Source of the DNA: Wenyingzhuangia heitensis
Lineage (GTDB): Bacteria > Bacteroidota > Bacteroidia > Flavobacteriales > Flavobacteriaceae
Assembly: GCF_011762155.1 (NCBI RefSeq)
Contig: NZ_JAASQL010000005.1
Coordinates: forward strand, 1 to 64,000
Reading direction: 5' to 3'
DNA length: 64,000 bases
In this document: one piece after another, positions 18,658 through 27,205 of the stretch
Layout of the letters: every line of letters starts with the position of its first letter
How positions within the stretch are numbered: position 1 is the first letter of the stretch
Position numbers and translations under genes: made by a program
The notes under the pieces: generated by a model
Database searches by the model: none
Seen by the model: the letters and a program-made list of their open reading frames with translations, nothing else
Told to the model about the DNA's origin: nothing

Positions 18658-20652
18658 ATGAAAAAAATATTTCAATTACTGTTTTTTATAATACTAGCAA
18701 CATGTCAAGTTTTTGCTAAAGAGTATCATGTTGATGCTGCCAATGTTTCGCAAGGAGATGGTTCTATCCACAACCCTTTTAAAACCATTCAGCAAGCTGC
18801 TGATGTGATGAAGAAAGGAGATATTTGTTATATACATAAAGGAACGTATCGAGAAAATATTGTTCCTAAAAATTCAGGAAGTAAAAGAAAACCTATTATT
18901 TATACCAAATACAAAAATGATGTGGTAATTGTTACGGCAACAGAAAAAGTTACCAATTGGGAATTGCATTCAGGAAATATATACAAAGCTAAGAATGTAA
19001 ATATGCCTTTGGGAGCAGGAAATAATGTGTATTTCAATCATCAGAAAATGCAAATTGCACGTTGGCCAAACAACGTAGATTACAATGAATATACCTTAGA
19101 TGCCAAATTTATTGATAAAAGAAAAGGAACCTATTCTATGTCGTACATCAGTAATAATGAAATTCCAGATTTTGATTGGAGAGGAGGAGTTATACACTAT
19201 TTGGGAGCGCATAGCGGTTGTAGTTGGGAACGTACCATTACAGGTTACAGTAAAGATTTACATCGTGTTCATTTTAACACTTTGCCAGATAAATGGCCTT
19301 TTGGAAAAACACACAGCCCTACTCGTTTAGAAAACGGACATCGTGGAATTTTTTATTTGATGAACAAATTAGAAGCTTTAGATGCTCCCAACGAATGGTA
19401 TTACGATACTACTGCTAAAGAACTTTATTTTTATGCTCCTGATGGAAAAAATCCAGCAAAGGATCATGTCGAAATTTCAACTAGAGAAAACACAGCCAAT
19501 ATCAACAAAAATTACATTCATTTTGAAGGGCTTAACTTTTTTGGTGGAATGATAACCATTAAAGGGAGTTATAATAAAGTGACCAACTGCATGGTAAAGA
19601 ATGGTACAGATAGATTGATAACCGATTTAAACGGAGCTGCTTTAAGCAATGCAGCTATTCAAGTTATGGAAGGATATTTTAACACCCTAGAAAAATGTGT
19701 GTTAGAAAACGGTACATTAAACGGAGTGTATTTAAGTAGAAAATCAGAATCTAACAAAGTAGAAAATTGTATCATTCAAAATTTCAACACCATTGGTTTG
19801 CATGCTGCTTTATTAATTAGTGATGGAAAACGCAATCAGATTTTAAATAATTCATTGTACGGATCTGCAAGAGACGGTGTAAAAGTTTCTGGTGATGATA
19901 GTGAATTTGCTTACAATCACGTTCAAAAATGTTTGATTTCTGGTGCCGATGGAGGTTTGTTTTATGTGACAGGAAGAAGCATTCCTAAAAATATAGAAGT
20001 ACACCACAACTGGTTCCATGATGCTTATGCAGATGACCATCATGCAGGAAAAAAAGCTACGGGAATTTATTTAGACAACAACTCAGCAGGATATATTGTA
20101 CATCACAATGTGGTTTGGGATGTAGAATGGGGAGGTTTGCATTTTAATTGGAATGCTGTTCAAAATAAAATTTACAACAATACTTTCTGGAATGTAGGTA
20201 AACCAGATCAAGCTTTAATAGACTGTTGGGTGCCCAAAAGAAATGGAAAACAGACCAATGTGCAAGACAATGTTTTGTATAATAATATTTCTGATGTTAG
20301 GCCTTGGTGGCATTCTGGAGATGGAGAAAAATATAGAGTAGATGAAAAAGAATACATAGGTAAAGATGCTGATAACGATTTTGAGAACAATCATCAGTTT
20401 TCAGAACTTCCTTTTTTGGTCGCTATCAACAGTCTATTTGTTCCGTTTAAAGGATCTCCTTTAATTGACAAAGGTCAGAAAATTAAAAAAATAACCACCA
20501 ACTTTAAAAACAAAGCTCCAGATTTAGGTGCTTATGAGTTTGGTGCAAAAGCTTGGGTTCCTGGTGTAAATTGGACTCCCAAAGGTTTTGCTTGGACACC
20601 AAGTAGTAACTATAAAAAATTAGAAATCAAATCCATTAAAAAACAAAACTAA
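18658..20652 (+). CDS. Right-handed parallel beta-helix protein of unknown activity
   Basis: A 664-residue protein with a signal peptide ending near CQVFAK. The start (EYHVDAANVSQGDGS, then FKTIQQAADVMKKGD and GTYRENI) is the usual opening of secreted pectate-lyase-like/DUF1565 beta-helix proteins. Residues about 290-560 show repeated beta-helix rungs rich in N and G (YNKVTNCMVKNGT, NKVENCIIQNFN, NQILNNSLYG). It sits in the galactan operon between GH86 and GH117, so a carbohydrate role is likely. Families with this fold include galactosidases (GH110), carrageenases (GH82) and lyases; no family-specific catalytic motif could be assigned. It is the least defined enzyme in the operon and a good candidate for a new activity. 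Confidence 0.75.
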   Translation: MKKIFQLLFFIILATCQVFAKEYHVDAANVSQGDGSIHNPFKTIQQAADVMKKGDICYIHKGTYRENIVPKNSGSKRKPIIYTKYKNDVVIVTATEKVTNWELHSGNIYKAKNVNMPLGAGNNVYFNHQKMQIARWPNNVDYNEYTLDAKFIDKRKGTYSMSYISNNEIPDFDWRGGVIHYLGAHSGCSWERTITGYSKDLHRVHFNTLPDKWPFGKTHSPTRLENGHRGIFYLMNKLEALDAPNEWYYDTTAKELYFYAPDGKNPAKDHVEISTRENTANINKNYIHFEGLNFFGGMITIKGSYNKVTNCMVKNGTDRLITDLNGAALSNAAIQVMEGYFNTLEKCVLENGTLNGVYLSRKSESNKVENCIIQNFNTIGLHAALLISDGKRNQILNNSLYGSARDGVKVSGDDSEFAYNHVQKCLISGADGGLFYVTGRSIPKNIEVHHNWFHDAYADDHHAGKKATGIYLDNNSAGYIVHHNVVWDVEWGGLHFNWNAVQNKIYNNTFWNVGKPDQALIDCWVPKRNGKQTNVQDNVLYNNISDVRPWWHSGDGEKYRVDEKEYIGKDADNDFENNHQFSELPFLVAINSLFVPFKGSPLIDKGQKIKKITTNFKNKAPDLGAYEFGAKAWVPGVNWTPKGFAWTPSSNYKKLEIKSIKKQN

Positions 20653-20667
20653 AATAAATTAAGAAAT

Positions 20668-21972
20668 ATGAAAAAATACGTATTGAGCTTGGCAGCCTGT
20701 GCAACTTTGTTGTTTTCTTGCCAAGAAAAACAAGCCGATAAAACTTCAAAAAATGAAGAACAGGCTTCCGAAGAGTTTCCTTTTTTTATTCCGAGTGAAA
20801 AACCAGACAGACCATTAAGTGCTGCGGTAGCAAGAAATTATGATGCTTATGATAAAATTCGTCCAGAACAAAACGAATTATACACACAGTTTAAATACAC
20901 CAAATTAAAAGGTTTTGATTATAACGGAGGAGATGGAACTATTACACGTAGAGACCCTTCTAAAGTTATTTTTGAAAACGGAAAATACTATGTTTATTAT
21001 ACAGGTAGAAAAACTCCTGTAAAACCTGTAGGAATGTCTCGTGCTAAAGAAGCAACAGATGTAATTCCATCCGCAGACTGGGATTTGGCAGATATTTGGT
21101 ATGCAACTTCAGAAGATGGGTTTACCTGGAAAGAAGAAGGAATTGCAGTTCCTCGTCCTCCAAAACCTCAAGCAGGTTGGAGATCTGTAACAACTACAGA
21201 TATTTTAAAGTTTAAAGGCAAGTATTATTTGTATTTTCAAGCATTTGAAGAAGCTAGTGGTTTAAGAGGAGATTTTTGTCCTGTTTCTGTAGCTTGGGCA
21301 GATTCACCAGATGGACCTTGGCATCATACAGGAAAAATTGTAATTCCTAATGGACCAGAAGGTTCTTGGGATCAATACTCTATTCACGATCCTTATCCTT
21401 TAGTACACGATGGAAAAATCTATTTGTACTACAAAGGGGATTTTGATAAGAGACCAGAATTTAAACCGTCTAAAATTAGAATGCAAGGTTTAGCTATTGC
21501 AGAAGATCCATTAGGGCCTTTTACAAAACATCCTTTAAACCCAGTAATTAATTCGGGTCACGAAACCACCTTGTTTCCTTTTAAAGAAGGAGTTGCTGCT
21601 ATTGTACAGCGTGACGGAATGGAGCACAACACGATTCAATACGCAAAAGATTGGGTGAATTTTGAGATAGCTTCTATTACCGAATTGTTACCTGTTGCTG
21701 CAGGACCTTATGTGCCAGATGCATTTACAGATACCAAAGATGGAAAAGGAATTACTTGGGGAATTTCACACTTTATAAATGCAGGAGGGAACTGGAGACA
21801 CTCTGTGTTAACTCGTTTTGATTGTGATTTAAGTCAAGATGTAGATGATCAAGATATGAAAGATCACTATTACAACTATTCTCCAGAATTCCATTACAAC
21901 AGACATGGATTAAACGGAAAACAAAAAAAACGTATCAAAGAACAAAATCAAAAAGTAAGAAATGCACAATAA
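20668..21972 (+). CDS. GH117 family 3,6-anhydro-alpha-L-galactosidase, lipoprotein
   Basis: A 434-residue lipoprotein (lipobox cysteine 18, LLFSC). The N-terminal helical segment RPLSAAVARNYDAYDKIRP is typical of GH117, where it swaps between subunits in the dimer. A five-bladed propeller follows, with candidate catalytic residues in ITRRDPSKV, SIHDPYPLVHDGK and the HETTLFPF segment. GH117 enzymes release 3,6-anhydro-L-galactose from the non-reducing end of neoagaro-oligosaccharides. Its presence makes agar-type substrate (rather than carrageenan) likely. It lies 15 bp after the beta-helix gene and overlaps the GH29 start by 11 bp, indicating translational coupling. The basic C-terminal tail (KQKKRIKEQNQK) is not informative. 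Confidence 0.9.
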   Translation: MKKYVLSLAACATLLFSCQEKQADKTSKNEEQASEEFPFFIPSEKPDRPLSAAVARNYDAYDKIRPEQNELYTQFKYTKLKGFDYNGGDGTITRRDPSKVIFENGKYYVYYTGRKTPVKPVGMSRAKEATDVIPSADWDLADIWYATSEDGFTWKEEGIAVPRPPKPQAGWRSVTTTDILKFKGKYYLYFQAFEEASGLRGDFCPVSVAWADSPDGPWHHTGKIVIPNGPEGSWDQYSIHDPYPLVHDGKIYLYYKGDFDKRPEFKPSKIRMQGLAIAEDPLGPFTKHPLNPVINSGHETTLFPFKEGVAAIVQRDGMEHNTIQYAKDWVNFEIASITELLPVAAGPYVPDAFTDTKDGKGITWGISHFINAGGNWRHSVLTRFDCDLSQDVDDQDMKDHYYNYSPEFHYNRHGLNGKQKKRIKEQNQKVRNAQ

Positions 21973-23485
21973 ATTAAAATACGCGTTAGGTATTGGAGTT
22001 GCAGTTTTAGTAAGCTGTACAAGTATATCTAAAAAACAAGAGCAGGAGGTTAAGATGTATAAGCCAACTTTTGAATCTTTAAAACAACACGGTGCTGCAC
22101 CAGAATGGTTTGCAGATGCAAAGCTAGGAATGTATTTCCATTGGGGGCCTTACAGTGTACCTGCATATGGAAGCGCTTGGTATCCGCACAATATGTATAA
22201 GGAAAATAATGCAGTTCGTAAACATCATGAAAAAACCTACGGAAGTATTTTTGAATTTGGATACGAAGATTTTATTCCCATGTTTAAAGCAGAAAAATTT
22301 GATCCAGATGATTGGGCTCAATTGTTTAAAAACACAGGAGCTAAATTTGCAGGGCCTGTAGCACAACATCATGATGGTTTTGCTATGTGGGATAGTAAAG
22401 TGAATCCTTGGAATGCAGCAGATATGGGACCTAAAAGAGATGTTTTGAGTGATATTTTTAAATCTTTAGAAAAAGAAGGATTAAAAACCATTGCTACTTT
22501 TCATCATGCACGTAACGGACAACGTAATGCAGACAAACCAGAATTGTGGGGGACTGCTTATAACAGTCACTATGTGTATCATCCAGATTTACCAACTGCT
22601 ACTACAGATCCTAAATTGCGTAAGTTGTTTGGGAATTTTGAGAAAATTGAAGATTTTAATCAATATTGGTTAGATCAAGTAAATGAAGTTGTAGATAAAT
22701 ACAGCCCAGATATTTTATGGTACGACTCATGGTTAAACTTAATTCCAGAAGAGAAACGTAACGAAATGGCAGCTCATCACTTTAACAACGGAATTAAAAA
22801 ACATAAAGAGGTTATGTTGGCTCACAAACAAGAAGATTTACCATTAGATTACAGTGTGTTAGATTACGAACAAGGAGGAAGAAAAGATTCTTGGCCTACA
22901 CCTTGGATGACAGACATGACTTTAGGAAAAAACCGTTGGATGTATGTTGAAGGTCACCCTTATAAAACTGCCGATATGGTGGTGCGTAACATGATTGATA
23001 TTTGGAGTAAAAATGGAGTGGTATTATTAAATGTATCGCCAAGAGCTGATGGAGTTATCAATCAAGAACAAAGAGATGTGTTAAAAGAAATTGGAGATTG
23101 GATGAAGGTTCACGGAGAAGCTGTTTACGGAACTAGACCTCATAATATTTTTGGTTTTGGTAACGCATCTACTGGAGAGGGACACAATGCAGGTCAATCT
23201 TCTTCTGTAAAATACACAGCCAATGATGTTCGTTTTACAGTAGCTAAAGATAAAAAAGCAATGTATATTTTCTTTTTAGGAACTCCTAAAGCAGGTAAGA
23301 AAATAGAGATGCGTTCTATAGGAGGTTACCACAGAAACATTCCTCCAGGGAAAATTAAAAAGATTACGCATATGGGAACAGGTACAGAAACTAAGTTTGA
23401 ACACAGTACATCAACTTTCTTTTTAACCATTCCGAATGCAGAAATGAACAGTATTGCCAATGTGTTTAAGTTAGAGTTGGAATAA
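21962..23485 (+). CDS. GH29 family alpha-L-fucosidase/alpha-L-galactosidase, lipoprotein
   Basis: A 507-residue enzyme with a lipobox at cysteine 19 (AVLVSC). The TIM barrel has GH29 signatures: WFADAKLGMYFHWGPYSVPAY, the VAQHHDGFAMWDS strand and the nucleophile Asp255 in ILWYDSWL. A small beta-sandwich C-terminal domain follows. GH29 covers alpha-L-fucosidases, but members in porphyran loci act on alpha-L-galactose. Given the GH86, GH117 and GH2 neighbours, alpha-L-galactosidase is the more interesting guess; no sequence feature proves it. It is last in the six-gene operon and is followed by a strong terminator. The ATG at 21962 lies inside the GH117 coding end. Confidence 0.9.
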   Translation: MHNKLKYALGIGVAVLVSCTSISKKQEQEVKMYKPTFESLKQHGAAPEWFADAKLGMYFHWGPYSVPAYGSAWYPHNMYKENNAVRKHHEKTYGSIFEFGYEDFIPMFKAEKFDPDDWAQLFKNTGAKFAGPVAQHHDGFAMWDSKVNPWNAADMGPKRDVLSDIFKSLEKEGLKTIATFHHARNGQRNADKPELWGTAYNSHYVYHPDLPTATTDPKLRKLFGNFEKIEDFNQYWLDQVNEVVDKYSPDILWYDSWLNLIPEEKRNEMAAHHFNNGIKKHKEVMLAHKQEDLPLDYSVLDYEQGGRKDSWPTPWMTDMTLGKNRWMYVEGHPYKTADMVVRNMIDIWSKNGVVLLNVSPRADGVINQEQRDVLKEIGDWMKVHGEAVYGTRPHNIFGFGNASTGEGHNAGQSSSVKYTANDVRFTVAKDKKAMYIFFLGTPKAGKKIEMRSIGGYHRNIPPGKIKKITHMGTGTETKFEHSTSTFFLTIPNAEMNSIANVFKLELE

Positions 23486-23511
23486 CAGTCTTAGCTTAAA
23501 ATAGGAACATT

Positions 23512-23548
23512 AAAAAACCCTTTCTCGTAAAACGAGAAAGGGTTTTTT
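23512..23548 (+). terminator. Terminator of the galactan operon
   Basis: Perfect stem ccctttctcgt/acgagaaaggg with a 3-nt loop, A tract before and T tract after, 26 bp beyond the GH29 stop. It separates the operon from the GH16 gene. Confidence 0.9.
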
Positions 23549-23748
23549 GTGGATAAAATAGTTTTAAAAACAATCGCATCGCAATGAAATATGCCTAGCA
23601 AATAAACAAAAAGGAAAGACAAAGCACAAGAAGTGCGATATAAATCTAGATAGTTTAGCATCTAAACCTGTCTAGTTGTTCTCTAAATGTTCAGTTTTTG
23701 ATGTGTTTTTTAAAACAGCAACATCTAAAAGAATTAATTACTTGTATC

Positions 23749-23756
23749 TAAATTTG
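23749..23756 (+). promoter_or_regulatory. Candidate -7 box of the GH16 gene
   Basis: TAAATTTG matches TAnnTTTG, 21 nt upstream of the GH16 ATG and after the operon terminator. No TTG at the standard -33 distance was seen. The rest of 23549-23777 shows no gene. Confidence 0.5.
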
Positions 23757-23777
23757 AGGTTCATTAAAAAACAAATT

Positions 23778-24599
23778 ATGAATATCAACAAAAGTTTAAC
23801 GGTATTGTTTCTTTTTATTTTAACAACTAGCTATGCACAACCCAAAGCACCCAAAGGGAAAAAATGGCAAACTGTAGCAGGGTTAACAGATGAATTTGAC
23901 GAGTGGGATCAAACAAAATGGAGAAAAACACTATGGAATTACGAAGAACCTGTACAGATGGTTGCAGAGAATTCTGGAGTCTCTAACGGAAAATTGTGGA
24001 TCAAGGCTACTTTAGATGCATCATCTAGTAGATGGTTTAAAACTTCACGAGTGATGTCTAAACAAGCAATAAAATTCCCGATGTATACAGAAAGTTGCAT
24101 GAAAACTTCAGGCATATCAGCCTTTAGTACTTTTTGGATGAACAAGGGATCTGATGGAGGAAGTACTAGAGATGAAATTGATATTTGTGAACACAACACC
24201 AATCCTTCATTTAACAATCAGTCTAACAGACCTTATACCATGTATTCGCAGTATTTTGTGGTAGAAAATAACGATGTAGAAAGAGCACATGGTAATTTTG
24301 ATAACAGAAAATTATCTGATGAAAACCCTGCTAAAGGAAAAAAATGGAATGAGGCTTATCAAACATTAGGTTGTTATTGGCCAGATGCCAACCATGTTTA
24401 CTTTTATATTAACGGAGAACCAGCGGGTAGTGTAACTTCTACTAGAAAGTTTACAAGAGATTTAAATATTATATGGGATTTATGGACAAGTGTACATAGT
24501 TGGACAGGAGGAATAGCAGATAAAAAAGACCTTAGTAATGATAAAATAAATATGATGTATGTAGATTGGATTCATACGTATCAATTGGTCAATGATTAA
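23778..24599 (+). CDS. GH16 family endo-galactanase (agarase/porphyranase type)
   Basis: About 273 residues from the ATG at 23778, which gives a clean signal peptide ending at TTSYAQ; upstream in-frame codons add a non-signal extension. The jelly-roll GH16 fold is indicated by LTDEFDEWDQTKW and the catalytic ExDxxE motif: Glu133 (nucleophile), Asp135, Glu138 in RDEIDICEHN. Expected to make internal cuts in beta-1,4-linked galactan by a retaining mechanism. It lacks the type IX sorting domain of the GH86 enzyme, so it may act in the periplasm on imported oligosaccharides. It has its own promoter and is the last gene before the right tRNA-Asn. The subfamily (agarase, porphyranase or other) is not resolved. 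Confidence 0.88.
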   Translation: MNINKSLTVLFLFILTTSYAQPKAPKGKKWQTVAGLTDEFDEWDQTKWRKTLWNYEEPVQMVAENSGVSNGKLWIKATLDASSSRWFKTSRVMSKQAIKFPMYTESCMKTSGISAFSTFWMNKGSDGGSTRDEIDICEHNTNPSFNNQSNRPYTMYSQYFVVENNDVERAHGNFDNRKLSDENPAKGKKWNEAYQTLGCYWPDANHVYFYINGEPAGSVTSTRKFTRDLNIIWDLWTSVHSWTGGIADKKDLSNDKINMMYVDWIHTYQLVND

Positions 24600-24709
24600 A
24601 TAATAGAAGTGAATTGTATAAATATCTGTATATGAGATTTATAGTTTTAGTTAGGTTTTTAAAGCCATTTCTAGATGAAAAAGATTTCATTTTTTTTAGA
24701 AAATTATAG

Positions 24710-24739
24710 TTGTAGAAATTAAAATTATATATATATTTG
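24710..24739 (+). promoter_or_regulatory. Bacteroidota-type promoter of tRNA-Asn copy 2
   Basis: TTG at 24710-24712, a 19-nt spacer and TATATTTG at 24732-24739, the same geometry as copy 1. The wider flanks differ from copy 1. Confidence 0.8.
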
Positions 24740-24755
24740 CACTCGCAAAACAGGT

Positions 24756-24850
24756 TTTTGTAGCTATATGCAACTTCCTCCTTAGCTCAGTTGGTTAGAG
24801 CATCTGACTGTTAATCAGAGGGTCCTAGGTTCGAGTCCTAGAGGGGGAGC
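24756..24850 (+). repeat. 95-bp direct repeat, right copy (contains tRNA-Asn)
   Basis: Identical to 8354-8448 in the same orientation. It marks the right boundary of the galactan cluster. Confidence 0.95.
24776..24849 (+). tRNA. tRNA-Asn (anticodon GTT), copy 2
   Basis: A 74-nt gene identical in every base to the tRNA at 8374-8447: same GTT anticodon loop, same acceptor stem, no encoded CCA. It has its own promoter and a different terminator, so both copies are probably expressed. Confidence 0.97.
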
Positions 24851-24853
24851 TTT

Positions 24854-24888
24854 AAAAGCGTTAACACACAGTGTTAACGCTTTTTTTT
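24854..24888 (+). terminator. Terminator of tRNA-Asn copy 2
   Basis: Stem gcgttaacac/gtgttaacgc with a 3-nt loop and an eight-T tail. The sequence is unrelated to the copy 1 terminator, so the repeat does not include it. Confidence 0.9.
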
Positions 24889-24997
24889 ATATCCTTTTTT
24901 GAAAGGTTTTAACGTTTGTTTAGACAAAGATTATCTAGAGTAGAATCCATAGATTTATTGTGGATAGTTTTATATTTTTGTCTTAAAAATTAGAATC

Positions 24998-26140
24998 ATG
25001 AAGGAAGAAATTTCTTTAATGCCTAAAGGAGATAACGCGGGATTATTTATTGTAGTTTCTATTGTTATGTTTGTTTTGGCAACAGAATATATAGTTGCAA
25101 GAAGAAAAGGAAAAAAAATATTTAGGTTTGAAAACACCATAGCCAATATATCTATGGGTATTTTTGATAGAATAGCTGGAGTGTTTATGGTGCCTATTAT
25201 CTTTTTCTTCTATCATTATTTACACGAATATTTTGCGATTTTTAAAATTCCACAAACAACAGAATGGTTTTTGGTAGCTGTTTTGGTGTCTGACTTTGTG
25301 TGGTATTTTTACCACAAATCCGGGCATAGAATTAATCTTTTTTGGGGATCTCATATTATTCATCATCAAAGTGAAGATTATAATTACAGTGTCGCTTTTA
25401 ATTTAACACCATTTCAGGTTTTTATAAGAATACTTTTTTGGACCTCAATGCCTATTATAGGGTTTTCTGCTGAGGTTGTTTTAGGGACACATGCTGTTTT
25501 AGGATTGTATCAATTTTTATTACATACACCTTTAATTCCTAAATTAGGGATTTTAGAAGAGTTTATGGTAACCCCCTCACACCATAGGGTACATCATGGA
25601 AGTAATACAGCGTATTTAGACAAAAATTACGGAGGTATTTTTATTATTTGGGATCGTTTGTTTGGTACTTTTCAGAGAGAAGAAGAAGAGGTGAAGTATG
25701 GAATTACCATGGATATTAATTCTAGAGATTTTGTGACAGGAGTATTTCATTATTATGCCAACTTATTTTATTTAATGAGACAAATGCCTACCCTACAAGG
25801 AAAGCTGAATGTTTTGTTTCAAGGACCCGATTGGGTTCCCGCAACAGGAGAGTTAGAGCATTTACCTTTGTATGTAGAAAAAGGCTCTTATCAATACAAA
25901 AATTATTCGTTAATAGAAAAAATTTCTATTATAGGTAATATTGCTTTAGTAGTGGTAGTGTTGTGTACAATGTCTTATAAAATAGCAGATATTCCAACAT
26001 ATGGCTTAGAGGTAATGACCTTTTTTATGCTGGTAACCTTAGTCTCTATTGGTAGAATGGTAGAAAAACAATCTGTAATATTTATAGAAATTTTTAAATA
26101 CGGAGTTGTAGCTGCATACATTTTATATTCATTCCTATAA
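24998..26140 (+). CDS. Sterol desaturase/fatty acid hydroxylase family membrane protein
   Basis: A 380-residue integral membrane protein of the fatty acid hydroxylase superfamily. The di-iron histidine clusters are visible: HKSGHR, HIIHHQ and HRVHHG between about residues 108 and 205. About six to seven hydrophobic segments surround them. Members hydroxylate or desaturate lipids using O2; the substrate here is unknown. The long C-terminal part after the histidine boxes has two further hydrophobic segments. It is the first gene outside the right tRNA-Asn repeat and is followed by ruvB with its own -7 box, so it is probably transcribed alone. Confidence 0.88.
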   Translation: MKEEISLMPKGDNAGLFIVVSIVMFVLATEYIVARRKGKKIFRFENTIANISMGIFDRIAGVFMVPIIFFFYHYLHEYFAIFKIPQTTEWFLVAVLVSDFVWYFYHKSGHRINLFWGSHIIHHQSEDYNYSVAFNLTPFQVFIRILFWTSMPIIGFSAEVVLGTHAVLGLYQFLLHTPLIPKLGILEEFMVTPSHHRVHHGSNTAYLDKNYGGIFIIWDRLFGTFQREEEEVKYGITMDINSRDFVTGVFHYYANLFYLMRQMPTLQGKLNVLFQGPDWVPATGELEHLPLYVEKGSYQYKNYSLIEKISIIGNIALVVVVLCTMSYKIADIPTYGLEVMTFFMLVTLVSIGRMVEKQSVIFIEIFKYGVVAAYILYSFL

Positions 26141-26155
26141 TTGTGATTGAAAGCT

Positions 26156-26163
26156 TATATTTG
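26156..26163 (+). promoter_or_regulatory. ruvB: Candidate -7 box of ruvB
   Basis: TATATTTG matches the -7 consensus 18 nt upstream of the ruvB ATG. No -33 element at ideal spacing was found. Confidence 0.5.
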
Positions 26164-26181
26164 TTATATAAGTAAACTTGA

Positions 26182-27204
26182 ATGAACGAAAATCTAAATC
26201 CAGAAAATTCCAATTTTTCAAATGATGAATTAGATGTAGAAAAAAAACTACGTCCGCTTTCTTTTGATGATTTTACAGGGCAAGAACAAGCTATAGAAAA
26301 TCTTAAAATTTTTGTAGAAGCAGCCAATATTAGGGGAGAAGCTTTAGATCACACTTTATTTCATGGTCCTCCAGGTTTGGGAAAAACAACTTTGGCACAT
26401 ATTTTAGCTAATGAATTACAGGCAGGAATCAAAGTTACTTCGGGACCTGTATTAGATAAGCCAGGAGATTTAGCAGGTTTGTTAACAGGTTTAGATGAGC
26501 GTGATGTATTGTTTATTGATGAAATCCATCGATTGAGTCCTATTGTAGAAGAGTATTTATATTCTGCTATGGAGGATTTTAAGATTGATATTATGATTGA
26601 ATCGGGGCCCAATGCAAGAACGGTTCAAATTAACTTAGAACCTTTTACCTTAATTGGAGCTACTACTCGTTCAGGATTGTTAACCGCTCCAATGAGAGCT
26701 CGTTTTGGAATTTCTAGTAGATTACAATATTACGATACAGAGTTGTTAAGCACCATTGTACAGCGTAGTGCATATATTTTAAAAGTACCTATTAGTATGG
26801 AAGCAGCTATAGAAATAGCAGGACGAAGTAGAGGTACACCTAGAATTGCAAATGCGTTATTACGTAGAGTTAGAGATTTTGCTCAAATAAAAGGAGATGG
26901 AACCATTACAATTGAAATTGCAAAATATGCATTAAAAGCATTGCATGTAGATGCTTTTGGTTTGGATGAAATGGACAATAAAATACTAACAACCATTATT
27001 CAGAAATTTAAAGGAGGTCCTGTAGGGATTAGTACTTTGGCTACCGCAGTAAGTGAAAATTCTGAAACAATAGAAGAGGTTTATGAACCGTTTTTAATTC
27101 AGCAAGGGTTTATTTTAAGAACTCCTAGAGGTAGAGAAGTAACCGATTTAGCATATAAGCATTTAGAAATTTCAAGACCAACAAATCAAGGAGAATTGTT
27201 TTAG
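26182..27204 (+). CDS. ruvB: Holliday junction DNA helicase RuvB
   Basis: A 340-residue AAA+ motor that drives branch migration with RuvA. The family signature [18 protein letters not shown] is near the start, Walker A is [12 protein letters not shown] (about residue 60), Walker B is FIDEIHRL, the sensor region is GATTRSGLL, and the C-terminal winged-helix domain ends with LILTPRG-like [13 protein letters not shown]. Full length. The stop is one base before the ATG of the downstream SulP gene, so the two are probably co-transcribed. Confidence 0.97.
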   Translation: MNENLNPENSNFSNDELDVEKKLRPLSFDDFTGQEQAIENLKIFVEAANIRGEALDHTLFHGPPGLGKTTLAHILANELQAGIKVTSGPVLDKPGDLAGLLTGLDERDVLFIDEIHRLSPIVEEYLYSAMEDFKIDIMIESGPNARTVQINLEPFTLIGATTRSGLLTAPMRARFGISSRLQYYDTELLSTIVQRSAYILKVPISMEAAIEIAGRSRGTPRIANALLRRVRDFAQIKGDGTITIEIAKYALKALHVDAFGLDEMDNKILTTIIQKFKGGPVGISTLATAVSENSETIEEVYEPFLIQQGFILRTPRGREVTDLAYKHLEISRPTNQGELF

Positions 27205-27205
27205 T

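Larger units (their letters stand above)
8354..24850. other. Putative galactan-degradation genomic island bounded by tRNA-Asn repeats
   Basis: Two identical tRNA-Asn genes in direct orientation bound a coherent agar/porphyran cluster of nine genes. Genes outside the repeats on the right are unrelated (sterol desaturase family, ruvB), and the left neighbour is a cytochrome c lipoprotein. What is seen is the repeat pair and the functional coherence between them. Inferred is acquisition, or potential excision, by recombination at the tRNA. No integrase or transposase is present between the repeats, and tandem tRNA duplication without mobility is an alternative. Confidence 0.55.

Noticed and set aside
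23676-23777. N-terminal extension of the GH16 gene from a TTG
   Set aside because: It puts a non-signal stretch before a good signal peptide that begins at the ATG at 23778.
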